DNA from: Sedimenticola sp.
GTDB lineage: Bacteria; Pseudomonadota; Gammaproteobacteria; Chromatiales; Chromatiaceae
DNA length: 8,073 nucleotides
Reading direction: 5' to 3'
Assembly (NCBI GenBank): GCA_030590525.1
Contig: JAUUYI010000081.1
Location: 1-8,073, forward strand
Position numbers and translations under genes: made by a program. The stretch's first letter is position 1, and the number at the start of each line of letters is the position of its first letter. A model generated the notes under the pieces. It saw only the letters and a program-made list of their open reading frames with translations. It was not told the origin of the DNA and ran no database searches. Positions 1 to 7,381 of the stretch are shown here, piece by piece.

Positions 1-1
1 C

Positions 2-3000
2 CTAGTCCTGTTCCAGTTCTATGTTGATGGCCAGAGAACGGATCTCCTTGACCAGCACATTGAAGGATTCAGGCATGCCTGCCTCCATCTGATGATTTCC
101 ATCGACAATATTCTTATACATGCGAGTGCGGCCGGTCACATCGTCGGATTTCACGGTCAACATCTCCTGCAGGGTGTAGGCGGCACCATAGGCCTCCAGG
201 GCCCATACCTCCATCTCACCGAAACGCTGCCCGCCAAACTGGGCCTTTCCACCCAGCGGCTGCTGGGTGACCAGACTGTAGGGGCCGGTGGAGCGGGCGT
301 GCATCTTGTCGTCCACCAGGTGGTTCAATTTCAGCATGTACATGTAACCCACCGTGATCGGACGATCGAAGGATTCACCGGTACGTCCGTCGTACAGGGT
401 CGTCTGACCAGAATCAGGAAGATCTGCCAGCTGCAGCATGGCCTTGATCTCTGCTTCGGTAGCACCGTCGAAAACTGGCGTCGCCATGGGCACACCCTTG
501 GTGAGGTTAGTGCACAGTTCGACTACCTCCTGATCCGTCAGGGAGTCGATATCTTCCATCCTGCCACTGGAGTTGTAGATCTTGTCCAGTAACTCCCGCA
601 GTTCAGCCACCTTTGTCTGAGCTTCCAGCATGCGGTCGATCTTGCGCCCTACCCCTTTGGCTGCCCATCCAAGGTGGGTCTCGAGTACCTGCCCCACGTT
701 CATGCGCGAAGGAACACCGAGCGGGTTGAGCACGATATCCACCGGCTCGCCCTCGGCATCAAACGGCATATCCTCCACCGGAACGATGATCGAAATCACA
801 CCTTTATTACCGTGCCGGCCGGCCATTTTGTCGCCTGGCTGAATGCACCGCTTCACCGCCACATATACCTTGACCATTTTCAATACACCGGGCGCCAGGT
901 CATCGCCGGTGGTCAGCTTGCGCCGCTTCTCCTCGAACTTCTCGCGAAAGAGCTCTCGCTGCTGTTTGATCTGTTCTGCAATCGCCTCCAGCTGAGCCGC
1001 CGCCTCTTCATTGTGCAGACGAATCTCCAGCCAGCTGTCACGTTCCAGCTCACTCAGATAGGACTTGATGATCTTTGAACCGGTCTGCAGCTGGTTCGGC
1101 CCGCCGTCCGCCACCTTCCCCAGCAACATTTTCTCTATCCGCTGGAAGGTATCGTCCTCCATGATGCGCAACTGATCATTCAGGTCCTGCCTGACCCGCT
1201 CCAGCTCCGCCTCCTCGATCTGCAGGGCACGGGCATCCTTCTCCACACCGTCCCGGGTAAACACCTGGACATCGATGACAGTACCCGCCATGCCGGAAGA
1301 GACGCGCAGGGAGGTGTCTTTCACATCAGCGGCCTTTTCACCAAAGATGGCGCGCAGCAGCTTCTCCTCCGGAGTCAGCTGGGTCTCCCCCTTGGGGGTC
1401 ACCTTTCCGACCAGGATATCGCCTTCGCTCACTTCCGCGCCAACAAAGACGATGCCGGAATCGTCCAGCTTGGCCAGTGCTGACTCACCCACGTTGGGAA
1501 TATCCCCGGTGATCTCCTCCGGGCCCAGCTTGGTGTCTCGGGCCATTGCCGTCAGCTCTTCGATGTGGATGGTGGTGAAACGATCCTCCTGCACCACCCG
1601 CTCGGAGACCAGGATCGAATCCTCGAAATTGTAACCATTCCAGGCCATGAAGGCGATGCGCATATTCTGACCCAGCGCCAGTTCCCCCATATCGGTAGAG
1701 GGTCCATCCGCCATGACGTCGCCCCGTGCTACCAGATCACCCGGTTTCACCAGCGGGCGCTGGTTGATACAGGTATTCTGGTTGGAACGGGTATATTTGG
1801 TCAGATTGTAGATATCGACACCCGACTCGCCGGCCTCGGTCTCATTATCGTTGACTCGAACCACGATGCGGCCTGCATCGACCATCTCCGCCACGCCGCC
1901 CCGGCGCGCCACCACGGTAACACCGGAATCGACCGCCACCGCCCGCTCCATGCCAGTCCCTACCAGGGGCTTCTCGGCCCGCAGGGTCGGCACCGCCTGG
2001 CGCTGCATATTGGACCCCATGAGGGCACGGTTGGCATCATCGTGCTCGAGAAACGGGATCATGGAGGCCGCTACCGATACGATCTGTTTTGGCGATACAT
2101 CCATGTACTCGATCTTTTCCGGCCGGGAGAGGGTGAACTCGTTCTGATGCCGGCAGGTAACCAGCTCTTCTATCAGCCTGCCATCCTTATCCAGGCGGGC
2201 ATTCGCCTGGGCGATGACAAAACGCCCCTCTTCGATCGCAGAGAGATAGTGAATCTGATTCGTGACCCGGGCATCGGTCACCTTGCGATAAGGCGTCTCC
2301 AGGAAGCCGTAGTCATTGGTTCTGGCGTAGACGGCCAGTGAGTTGATCAGGCCGATGTTCGGCCCTTCCGGTGTCTCGATAGGGCAGACACGACCGTAAT
2401 GGGTCGGATGCACATCACGCACCTCAAAACCGGCCCGTTCTCTGGCCAGGCCGCCCGGGCCCAGCGCCGACACACGGCGCTTATGAGTCACTTCGGACAG
2501 AGGATTGTTCTGATCCATGAACTGGGACAGCTGACTGGAGCCGAAAAACTCCTTGATGGCGGCTGAAACCGGCTTGGCGTTGATCATCTCCTGGGGCATC
2601 AACCCCTCGGATTCCGCCAGTGTCAACCGCTCCTTGACCGCCCGCTCGACCCGTACCAACCCTACCCGAAACTGGTTCTCGGCCATCTCCCCGACACAGC
2701 GGATACGGCGGTTACCCAAATGGTCGATATCATCCACCACACCATGGCCATTGCGAATATTGATCAATTCCTTGAGCACATCGCCGATGTCCTCTCTGGA
2801 GAGCACACCCTCGCCGACCACTTCATCACGCCCCAGCCGTTTGTTGAACTTCATCCGGCCAACGGCCGAGAGATCGTAGCGGTCGGGACTGAAAAACAGG
2901 CTTTTGAACAGATTCTGTGCCGCCTCCTTGGTGGGAGGCTCGCCAGGGCGCATCATCCGGTAGATCTCAACCTGCGCCTCCAGTTCTGTAGTGGAAGGGT

Positions 3001-4078
3001 CGATACGCAGTGTAGTGGAGATGTAGGGACCCTGATCCAGATCATTGGTAAACAGTGTATTTAACTTCTTGACACCCTTGTCGATCAGGATCTGCAGCAA
3101 CTCCTCGGTGATCTCATCATTGGCATTTGCCAACAGTTCACCGGTCTCCTTGTCCACCACGCCGTTGGCCAGGACCTTTCCGTACAGAAACTCGAACGGC
3201 ACCTCCAGGGATTTGCTGCCTTCCTTCTCCAGCAGCTTGATGTGGCGCTGGGTCACCCGCCGCCCGGCTTCGACGATGACATCCTTTCCAGCCTTGATAT
3301 CAAAGGTGGTGGTCTCGCCCCGCAACCGCTCAGGTACCAGCGTCAGCTTGGCCTTGGTCTTGGTCAGGGTAATGCTGTCGGTCTCCAGATACATACCCAG
3401 GATCTCTTCGGTATTGTAACCGAGGGCACGCAGCAGCACGGTCGCCGGCAGTTTACGGCGACGGTCGATACGAACGAATACGTTATCTTTGGGATCGAAC
3501 TCGAAATCGAGCCAGGAGCCGCGGTAAGGTATCACCCGGGCAGAGAAGAGCAACTTACCCGAAGAGTGGGTCTTGCCCTTATCATGATCGAAGAACACGC
3601 CAGGGGAGCGGTGCAACTGGGAGACGATCACCCGCTCGGTACCGTTGATGACGAAAGTCCCGGTATCGGTCATCAGGGGCAGTTCCCCCATGTAGACCTC
3701 CTGCTCGCGGATATCCTTCACCACCTTGCTGCCAGCCGGAGCCTCCTTGTCGTAAATGACCAGGCGTACCAGCACCCGTAACGGCGCGGCATAGGTCGTA
3801 CCCCTCAGCTGACACTCACGTACATCGAAGGTGGGCACGCCGAGACGGTAACTCACATACTCCAGGATAGCATTGCCGGAATAACTGACGATGGGGAATA
3901 CCGATTTGAACGCGGCATGCAAACCCGTATCATCTCGCCCATCCGGCGCCTTTCCCTCCTGCAGGAAAGTACGGTAGGAGTTGATCTGTGTCGCCAAAAG
4001 AAAAGGCACCTCAAGGATGATCGGCTGCTTGCCGAAATCCTTACGAATGCGCTTTTTCTCGGTGAAAGAATAGGCCAT
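2..4078 (-). CDS. rpoB: DNA-directed RNA polymerase subunit beta
   Basis: RpoB forms one half of the RNA polymerase active-site cleft and binds nascent RNA and rifampicin. The frame is complete (ATG at 4076-4078, TAG at 2-4) at 1358 residues, close to E. coli's 1342. Visible in order: N-terminal start [16 protein letters not shown]; beta lobe with [21 protein letters not shown] at about 140-160; rifampicin-pocket segment 511-550 ([20 protein letters not shown]); [15 protein letters not shown] at 564-578; GYNFEDSIL at 815-823; a charged, coiled-coil-like insertion at about 940-1050, typical of proteobacterial RpoB; active-site loop [18 protein letters not shown] at 1076-1093; C-terminal [19 protein letters not shown] at 1281-1299, which anchors the clamp. 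The ribosome binding site GAGGGA lies 8 bases before the ATG. It is separated from rplL by a 215-base structured spacer; rpoC is expected just beyond the left edge. No frameshift or missing motif seen. Confidence 0.99.
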   Translation of the reverse strand: MAYSFTEKKRIRKDFGKQPIILEVPFLLATQINSYRTFLQEGKAPDGRDDTGLHAAFKSVFPIVSYSGNAILEYVSYRLGVPTFDVRECQLRGTTYAAPLRVLVRLVIYDKEAPAGSKVVKDIREQEVYMGELPLMTDTGTFVINGTERVIVSQLHRSPGVFFDHDKGKTHSSGKLLFSARVIPYRGSWLDFEFDPKDNVFVRIDRRRKLPATVLLRALGYNTEEILGMYLETDSITLTKTKAKLTLVPERLRGETTTFDIKAGKDVIVEAGRRVTQRHIKLLEKEGSKSLEVPFEFLYGKVLANGVVDKETGELLANANDEITEELLQILIDKGVKKLNTLFTNDLDQGPYISTTLRIDPSTTELEAQVEIYRMMRPGEPPTKEAAQNLFKSLFFSPDRYDLSAVGRMKFNKRLGRDEVVGEGVLSREDIGDVLKELINIRNGHGVVDDIDHLGNRRIRCVGEMAENQFRVGLVRVERAVKERLTLAESEGLMPQEMINAKPVSAAIKEFFGSSQLSQFMDQNNPLSEVTHKRRVSALGPGGLARERAGFEVRDVHPTHYGRVCPIETPEGPNIGLINSLAVYARTNDYGFLETPYRKVTDARVTNQIHYLSAIEEGRFVIAQANARLDKDGRLIEELVTCRHQNEFTLSRPEKIEYMDVSPKQIVSVAASMIPFLEHDDANRALMGSNMQRQAVPTLRAEKPLVGTGMERAVAVDSGVTVVARRGGVAEMVDAGRIVVRVNDNETEAGESGVDIYNLTKYTRSNQNTCINQRPLVKPGDLVARGDVMADGPSTDMGELALGQNMRIAFMAWNGYNFEDSILVSERVVQEDRFTTIHIEELTAMARDTKLGPEEITGDIPNVGESALAKLDDSGIVFVGAEVSEGDILVGKVTPKGETQLTPEEKLLRAIFGEKAADVKDTSLRVSSGMAGTVIDVQVFTRDGVEKDARALQIEEAELERVRQDLNDQLRIMEDDTFQRIEKMLLGKVADGGPNQLQTGSKIIKSYLSELERDSWLEIRLHNEEAAAQLEAIAEQIKQQRELFREKFEEKRRKLTTGDDLAPGVLKMVKVYVAVKRCIQPGDKMAGRHGNKGVISIIVPVEDMPFDAEGEPVDIVLNPLGVPSRMNVGQVLETHLGWAAKGVGRKIDRMLEAQTKVAELRELLDKIYNSSGRMEDIDSLTDQEVVELCTNLTKGVPMATPVFDGATEAEIKAMLQLADLPDSGQTTLYDGRTGESFDRPITVGYMYMLKLNHLVDDKMHARSTGPYSLVTQQPLGGKAQFGGQRFGEMEVWALEAYGAAYTLQEMLTVKSDDVTGRTRMYKNIVDGNHQMEAGMPESFNVLVKEIRSLAINIELEQD

Positions 4079-4111
4079 CTTGCCGTCCCTCGATTGCTAA
4101 TCCTGTATTAT

Positions 4112-4129
4112 GGGGTCCTGGCGGACCCC
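4112..4129 (-). other. Small GC hairpin upstream of the rpoB ribosome binding site
   Basis: A perfect 7-bp stem (4112-4118 pairing with 4123-4129, GGGGTCC/GGACCCC) closes a 4-base loop. It sits in the rpoB 5' leader about 33 bases before the start codon. It is followed by A/T-mixed sequence and not by a T-run, so it is not an intrinsic terminator. A role as mRNA leader structure is inferred only. Confidence 0.5.
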
Positions 4130-4173
4130 CAGGTGAATACACTGTTTTCCGGCCGTTGGGAACGACCGATCTC

Positions 4174-4216
4174 CCGCTCTCTGAAAAGAGTTCTGGAAAA
4201 TCTTTTCAGAGAGCGG
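4174..4216 (-). promoter_or_regulatory. Perfect 16-bp hairpin in the rplL-rpoB spacer, likely RNase III processing site
   Basis: Bases 4174-4189 and 4201-4216 are exact reverse complements (16 bp, CCGCTCTCTGAAAAGA) with an 11-base loop. No T-run follows in the transcribed direction (the next bases are GAGATCGG), so termination is unlikely. In E. coli the rplL-rpoB spacer holds an attenuator followed by an RNase III cleavage structure, and this stem lies in the matching place and order. The structure is seen directly; the RNase III assignment is inferred from position. Confidence 0.65.
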
Positions 4217-4231
4217 ACCACAAGCGGCAAA

Positions 4232-4258
4232 GGGCCGGCGGCGAAACGCCACCAGCCC
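4232..4258 (-). terminator. Attenuator-like GC hairpin downstream of rplL
   Basis: In the transcript, 4258-4248 pairs with 4242-4232 as an 11-bp GC-rich stem including two G-U pairs, with loop GUUUC, followed directly by only three U residues (4231-4229) and then GCCGC. It starts 35 bases after the rplL stop codon. The short U-run fits partial termination that lets some polymerase read into rpoB, as at the E. coli rplL-rpoB attenuator. Strength cannot be judged from sequence alone. Confidence 0.55.
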
Positions 4259-4293
4259 AAAACCACTCAGGGTTAAACGCATTGAGTCAAAAA

Positions 4294-4671
4294 TTACTTG
4301 ACCTCAACAGCAGCACCCGCCTCTTCCAGCTGCTTCTTGACTTCCTCCGCCTCATCCTTGGAGACACCCTCTTTGATCGGTGTCGGCACGCCTTCCACGG
4401 CGTCTTTGGCCTCCTTCAGGCCAAGTCCGGTAAGGCTGCGAACCGCCTTGATGACAGTGACCTTCTTCTCTCCAAAGGAGGTCAGGATCACATCGAACTC
4501 GGTCTGCTCTTCGACAGCGGCGGCTTCGCCTCCACCAGCAGCCGGGGCAGCAGCCACGGCGGCGGCGGCGGTGACACCAAACTTTTCTTCCATCGCCTCG
4601 ATCAACTCAACGACTTCCATGACGCTCATACCGGCAATTGCGTCAAGAATCTCTTCTTTTGAAACAGCCAT
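4294..4671 (-). CDS. rplL: 50S ribosomal protein L7/L12
   Basis: L12 is the multi-copy stalk protein that recruits EF-Tu, EF-G, IF2 and RF3 to the ribosome and stimulates their GTPase activity. The 125-residue product (E. coli L12 is near 120) shows the helical N-terminal dimerisation/L10-binding domain at about 1-33, an Ala/Gly-rich flexible hinge at about 35-55, and the compact C-terminal factor-binding domain from about 58 ([20 protein letters not shown], then [15 protein letters not shown]). ATG at 4669-4671, TAA at 4294-4296; AGGAG lies 8 bases upstream. It follows rplJ after 57 bases with no strong structure between them, so both are probably on one mRNA and under L10-L12 autogenous control. 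Nothing is truncated. Confidence 0.99.
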   Translation of the reverse strand: MAVSKEEILDAIAGMSVMEVVELIEAMEEKFGVTAAAAVAAAPAAGGGEAAAVEEQTEFDVILTSFGEKKVTVIKAVRSLTGLGLKEAKDAVEGVPTPIKEGVSKDEAEEVKKQLEEAGAAVEVK

Positions 4672-4729
4672 TCTAAAACTCCTGAAATCTGGTTAGCACA
4701 AAACTTGGGTGAAATTTGAAAATAGCCGA

Positions 4730-5257
4730 TTACGCCGCTTCTTTGGCATCGCGGATAGCTGCCACGGTACGGACCAGCTTGCCTGGAACCTCGTTGAGGG
4801 TCCTCGCCAGCTTCTCCACTGGGGCCTTCATGACTGCCATCAGCATGCTGATAGCCTGGTCATAGGTAGGCATCCTGGCCAGGGTTCCGATCTCGGAGGC
4901 AGCCAACATCTTGCCCCCTATAGAGACCGACCTGACGACCAGATGGTCGTGGTCCTTGGCAAAATCCTTGATGACGCGAGCGGCAGAGCCTGGATCTTCC
5001 AGCGAGAAGGCCAGGACCAGAGGTCCAGTCAACCCTTCCTGCATACAGGCAAAATCCGTATCCGCAATGGCACGCCGCGCCAGTGTATTCTTGATCACAC
5101 GCAGGTAGACACCGGCGTCACGTGCATTTGCACGTAGTTCGGTCATCTCCTCCACGGTCAAGCCACGGTACTCGGCAGCAACTGCAGACAGGGCACCGCC
5201 GGCCACTTCTGCGACTTCGGCAACGACAGCTTTCTTCTGCTCAAGATTGAGTGGCAC
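4730..5257 (-). CDS. rplJ: 50S ribosomal protein L10, GTG start
   Basis: L10 forms the base of the ribosomal stalk, binds 23S rRNA next to L11 and carries the L12 dimers; free L10-L12 complex represses its own mRNA. The 175-residue product starts MPLNLEQKKAVVAEVAEVA and contains GVYLRVIKNTLARRA at 49-63 in the rRNA-binding domain, a MPTYDQAISMLMAVM segment at 129-143, and the L12-binding C-terminal helix ending KLVRTVAAIRDAKEAA. The start codon is GTG (5255-5257), chosen because it aligns with the family N-terminus and is preceded by a very strong GGGAGG site with a 7-base gap. The stop is TAA at 4730-4732. A 238-base structured leader separates it from rplA. Confidence 0.99.
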   Translation of the reverse strand: MPLNLEQKKAVVAEVAEVAGGALSAVAAEYRGLTVEEMTELRANARDAGVYLRVIKNTLARRAIADTDFACMQEGLTGPLVLAFSLEDPGSAARVIKDFAKDHDHLVVRSVSIGGKMLAASEIGTLARMPTYDQAISMLMAVMKAPVEKLARTLNEVPGKLVRTVAAIRDAKEAA

Positions 5258-5275
5258 TCGTCACCTCCCTAGAAT

Positions 5276-5295
5276 GGAGCGATAAACAACGCTCC
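5276..5295 (-). other. Hairpin just upstream of the rplJ ribosome binding site
   Basis: A 6-bp perfect stem (5276-5281 with 5290-5295, GGAGCG/CGCTCC) encloses an 8-base U-rich loop and ends about 7 bases before the GGGAGG ribosome binding site of rplJ. It could help expose or hide the start region as part of the L10 leader; this is inference. Confidence 0.45.
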
Positions 5296-5310
5296 GGGTT
5301 CACGATCACT

Positions 5311-5326
5311 GTGCCCTTGCGGGCAC
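5311..5326 (-). other. GNRA-tetraloop hairpin in the rplJ leader
   Basis: The transcript forms a perfect 6-bp stem GUGCCC/GGGCAC capped by a GCAA tetraloop (GNRA class), at 5311-5326. Such loops are stable and can dock into receptors. It lies between the L10 leader core and the rplJ ribosome binding site. Direct sequence observation; function is not known from sequence. Confidence 0.5.
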
Positions 5327-5363
5327 CCCTTAACGTGCACCTTCCTCAGGAAAACCTGATTCA

Positions 5364-5424
5364 GGAGCTCCGTCTACGCAGGCACTGATTAAGCCAGAAC
5401 CTCTGGCACCTGCGGTCTTTGACA
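5364..5424 (-). promoter_or_regulatory. L10 ribosomal protein leader (autoregulatory RNA)
   Basis: The transcribed strand carries the motifs I associate with the L10 leader family of rplJ mRNAs: UCAAAGACCG, then a stem CGCAGG/CCUGCG (5414-5409 with 5382-5377), an inner hairpin GCCAGA/UCUGGC (5407-5402 with 5398-5393), the unpaired CUUAAUC strand, and GUAGACGG on the 3' side. In the family, L10 (with L12 bound) binds this element and blocks rplJ-rplL translation. Position directly before rplJ supports the call. The family match is from memory and was not run against a covariance model. Confidence 0.8.
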
Positions 5425-5428
5425 GCAC

Positions 5429-5444
5429 CCGGCCTGAAGGCCGG
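5429..5444 (-). other. GC tetraloop hairpin 5' of the L10 leader core
   Basis: CCGGCC/GGCCGG form a perfect 6-bp stem (5429-5434 with 5439-5444) over loop UUCA in the transcript. It is flanked by GACUUUGG (5' side) and UCAAAGAC (3' side), which can pair with one mismatch and extend the stem past internal loops, so it may be a peripheral arm competing with or stacking on the L10 leader core. Confidence 0.45.
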
Positions 5445-5463
5445 AACTCCAAAGTCTGTGTTG

Positions 5464-5491
5464 CAGGGGCGGCACTGCTCCGCCACCCCTG
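5464..5491 (-). other. Strong hairpin immediately after the rplA stop, no U-run
   Basis: An 11-bp stem (5491-5481 with 5474-5464, including two G-U pairs) with a 6-base loop starts 4 bases after the rplA TGA. The bases after it are CAACACAG, so it lacks the U-run of an intrinsic terminator. It may protect the rplKA mRNA 3' end or be a processing site between the rplKA and rplJL segments. That role is inferred. Confidence 0.5.
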
Positions 5492-5495
5492 CCCG

Positions 5496-6191
5496 TCAAA
5501 CGTCCAACGAAGAGATATCTACCGCCAGACCTGGACCCATGGTCGAGGCAACGGTGATCTTCTCCAGGTATATGCCTTTGGCTGCACTCGGTTTCATCTT
5601 TTTCAGATCCACCAGCAGCGCATTGAGATTCTCTGTCAGATCGGCGCTATCGAAATCCACTTTGCCGATAGCACAGTGGATGATGCCCCCCTTGTCAGTG
5701 CGGTAACGAACCTGGCCCGCTTTGGCCTTATTGACCGCTTCAGCCACATTCGGGGTCACTGTCCCTACCTTGGGGTTGGGCATCAGCCCGCGGGGACCCA
5801 GGATCTGACCCAGCTGGCCAACCACACGCATCGCATCGGGACTGGCAATGGCCACATCGAAATCCAGATTGCCTGCCTTCACCTGCTCTGCCAGATCTTC
5901 CATGCCGACAATATCTGCACCGGCCTCTTTGGCCGCATCGACATTGGCGCCCTGAGTAAACACCGCCACCCGCACCGTCTTACCGGTCCCCTTGGGCAGT
6001 ACGGTGGAGCCACGCACCACCTGATCGGATTTGCGTGGGTCGACCCCCAGATTGATCGCCACTTCAACACTCTCTGCAAATTTTACACTGGCGAGATCTT
6101 TCAACAGGTTGAAGGCATCTTCGATCGGGTACTGCTTCCCCGCCTCGACCTTCTCTCGAATGGCACGGGCGCGTTTGCTCAATTTAGCCAT
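5496..6191 (-). CDS. rplA: 50S ribosomal protein L1
   Basis: L1 forms the mobile stalk on the E-site side of the 50S subunit and helps release deacylated tRNA; in E. coli it also represses the rplKA mRNA. The product has 231 residues (E. coli 234). Domain I is made of the N-terminal part (1 to about 67) and the C-terminal part (about 160-231); domain II is inserted between. The L1 signature [20 protein letters not shown] is at 130-149, [21 protein letters not shown] at 37-57, and the C-terminal [18 protein letters not shown] at 208-225. ATG is at 6189-6191, TGA at 5496-5498. Its ribosome binding site (GAGGGGG) lies inside the last codons of rplK, with only 3 bases between the two genes, which implies translational coupling. 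Confidence 0.99.
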   Translation of the reverse strand: MAKLSKRARAIREKVEAGKQYPIEDAFNLLKDLASVKFAESVEVAINLGVDPRKSDQVVRGSTVLPKGTGKTVRVAVFTQGANVDAAKEAGADIVGMEDLAEQVKAGNLDFDVAIASPDAMRVVGQLGQILGPRGLMPNPKVGTVTPNVAEAVNKAKAGQVRYRTDKGGIIHCAIGKVDFDSADLTENLNALLVDLKKMKPSAAKGIYLEKITVASTMGPGLAVDISSLDV

Positions 6192-6194
6192 GAC

Positions 6195-6626
6195 TCAGAC
6201 CCCCTCAACATTAAGGCCCATGGAACGGGCACTACCGGCGATGATACGCACAGCAGCATCCATGTCCGCGGCGGTCAGATCCGGGTCTTTAGTTCTGGCG
6301 ATCTCTTCCAGTTGCTCGCGGTTTACAGTGCCCACCTTGACGGTGTTGGGGGTAGCCGAACCCTTGGCAATCCCGGCCGCCTTGCGCAGCAGCACCGCAG
6401 CCGGGGGCGTCTTGGTAATGAAGGTGAAACTACGATCCGAATAGACGGTAATCACTACCGGGATCGGCATCCCTTTTTCCATGCCCTGCGTCTTGGCATT
6501 GAAGGCCTTGCAGAATTCCATAATATTGACACCGTGCTGACCCAGTGCCGGACCAACGGGCGGGCTGGGGTTGGCTTCACCCGCTGCCACCTGGAGCTTG
6601 ATGTAAGCCTCAATCTTCTTTGCCAT
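6195..6626 (-). CDS. rplK: 50S ribosomal protein L11
   Basis: L11 binds the GTPase-associated region of 23S rRNA at the stalk base, contacts elongation factors, and is needed for RelA activation; thiostrepton binds between it and the rRNA. The product has 143 residues (E. coli 142). The N-terminal proline-rich switch region shows [25 protein letters not shown] at 19-43; the C-terminal rRNA-binding domain shows [15 protein letters not shown] at 66-80 and ends [19 protein letters not shown] is at 6624-6626 with GAGGTAG 5 bases before it; TGA is at 6195-6197. It is followed after 3 bases by rplA, and preceded by the heptad-repeat spacer after nusG. Confidence 0.99.
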   Translation of the reverse strand: MAKKIEAYIKLQVAAGEANPSPPVGPALGQHGVNIMEFCKAFNAKTQGMEKGMPIPVVITVYSDRSFTFITKTPPAAVLLRKAAGIAKGSATPNTVKVGTVNREQLEEIARTKDPDLTAADMDAAVRIIAGSARSMGLNVEGV

Positions 6627-6690
6627 AATTCTACCTCGCTGTGGGTACGAACGCCGCGGAGTGGTTACCTCGGCTCCCCTATTTAAAATC

Positions 6691-6803
6691 AGGACCGAGG
6701 ACCAAGGAAAAAAAGGACCGAGGATAAAGATAAAATCATTCCAAACCTGATACCTTGATACTCGGTTCCTGATCCTGGTGTTTTTTCCTCGGTCCTCGGT
6801 CCT
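6691..6803. repeat. Long inverted repeat made of AGGACCG-type heptads, nusG-rplK spacer
   Basis: Bases 6691-6713 are the reverse complement of 6781-6803 except for one position, which becomes a G-U pair in the transcript, so a 23-bp duplex with a 67-base loop can form. Each arm is built of two AGGACCR heptads followed by AGG and an A-run. Partly paired sequence continues inside the loop. The element fills much of the 208-base spacer between nusG (stop at 6835) and rplK (start at 6626). It has no coding potential and no transposase, so it may be a small non-autonomous or slippage-derived repeat; its origin is not shown by the sequence. Confidence 0.8.
6708..6770 (-). terminator. Possible attenuator nested in the heptad inverted repeat
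   Basis: In the transcribed direction AGGAACCGAG (6770-6761) can pair with CUCGGUCCU (6722-6714), giving 9 bp with one bulged A, and the stem is followed by six more U residues (6713-6708). This is the layout of an intrinsic terminator, but the 38-base loop is long. The same U-run is also the partner of the A-run at 6786-6781 in the larger 23-bp stem, so the two folds compete. Termination here is a hypothesis. Confidence 0.35.
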
Positions 6804-6830
6804 TGGTCCTGCTTTTGAGTCCTGGGTCCT
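6787..6830 (-). repeat. AGGACCN heptad repeats on the transcribed strand
   Basis: Read on the minus strand from 6830 there are AGGACCC, AGGACTC, a short interruption, AGGACCA, AGGACCG, AGGACCG and AGG before an A-run. The first unit lies 4 bases after the nusG stop codon. Matching heptads occur on the opposite strand at 6691-6727 (AGGACCG, AGGACCA, then AGGACCG, AGGATAA after a 7-A run). The 7-base period within each cluster is seen directly. Confidence 0.75.
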
Positions 6831-6834
6831 GCCG

Positions 6835-7368
6835 TTATCCTTTTTCGACCTGGCCGAACTCCAGGTCCACCGGGGTGGAGCGACCGAAGATCAGCACCGA
6901 CACCTTGAGTCGGCTCTTCTCGTAATCGACTTCCTCGACCACGCCATTAAAATCATTGAACGGCCCGTCGACGACACGCACCACCTCGCCCGGTTCGAAC
7001 AGAACCTTGGGACGTGGTTTCTCCACGCCTTCCTGGACCCGCTGGAGGATAACATCTGCCTCTTTGTCTGAGATCGCTGCCGGTCTGTCACCGGTACCAC
7101 CGATGAAACCCATCACCTTTGGGACATCCTTTACCAGATGCCAGCTGTCATCGGTCATCTCCATCTGGACCAGTACATAGCCGGGGAAGAACTTGCGCTC
7201 GCTCTTGCGCTGCTGTCCCCCACGCATCTCGACCACTTCTTCTGTCGGCACCAGAATCTGTTCAAACAGATCCTCCATCTCGAAACGTTTGATCCGCTCT
7301 TCCAGTGAGCGCTTCACCTTTGCCTCAAACCCGGAATAGGCGTGCACGACATACCAACGCTTTGCCAT
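6835..7368 (-). CDS. nusG: Transcription termination/antitermination factor NusG
   Basis: NusG binds the RNA polymerase clamp through its N-terminal domain, increases processivity and, through its C-terminal KOW domain, contacts Rho or ribosomal protein S10. The product has 177 residues (E. coli 181). The N-terminal domain begins [20 protein letters not shown] and contains [13 protein letters not shown] at 59-71 and [16 protein letters not shown] at 76-91; the KOW domain spans about 123-177 with [19 protein letters not shown] and [18 protein letters not shown] is at 7366-7368 with GGGAG 10 bases before it; TAA is at 6835-6837. It lies 13 bases after secE, as in most bacteria, and the two are surely cotranscribed. 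The following spacer carries the heptad repeat. Confidence 0.99.
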   Translation of the reverse strand: MAKRWYVVHAYSGFEAKVKRSLEERIKRFEMEDLFEQILVPTEEVVEMRGGQQRKSERKFFPGYVLVQMEMTDDSWHLVKDVPKVMGFIGGTGDRPAAISDKEADVILQRVQEGVEKPRPKVLFEPGEVVRVVDGPFNDFNGVVEEVDYEKSRLKVSVLIFGRSTPVDLEFGQVEKG

Positions 7369-7381
7369 TATCGCTGCTCCC

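Noticed and set aside
92..3781. Several plus-strand open frames of 70-258 codons opposite rpoB
   Set aside because: All are antisense shadows of rpoB, overlapping each other in different frames, with no family resemblance.
4085..4135. Promoter directly upstream of rpoB (CATAAT with TTCACC)
   Set aside because: The -10-like CATAAT lies against the 7-bp hairpin and the -35 match is poor; such matches are expected by chance.
4097..4282. 61-codon minus-strand open frame in the rplL-rpoB spacer
   Set aside because: It runs straight through the three hairpins, has no recognisable ribosome binding site or family resemblance, and the structure explains the sequence better.
5676..6686. 336-codon open frame on the plus strand opposite rplA and rplK
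   Set aside because: It is antisense to two complete, highly conserved ribosomal protein genes, has no recognisable domain and an H/G/R/T-rich composition typical of a shadow frame in GC-rich DNA.
6627..6690. Promoter and L1-binding site for rplK
   Set aside because: In E. coli both exist near here. I see an AT-rich patch (TGATTTTAAAT on the minus strand, about 6682-6692) but no -35 box at good spacing, and the leader fold could not be matched to the L1 site with confidence.
6748..6761. Direct repeat TGATAC / TGATAC within the hairpin loop
   Set aside because: Only six bases, two copies, no further support.
6691..6803. IS element or CRISPR array in the nusG-rplK spacer
   Set aside because: No transposase, no target-site duplication that I can define, and the 7-base units lack the repeat-spacer layout of CRISPR.
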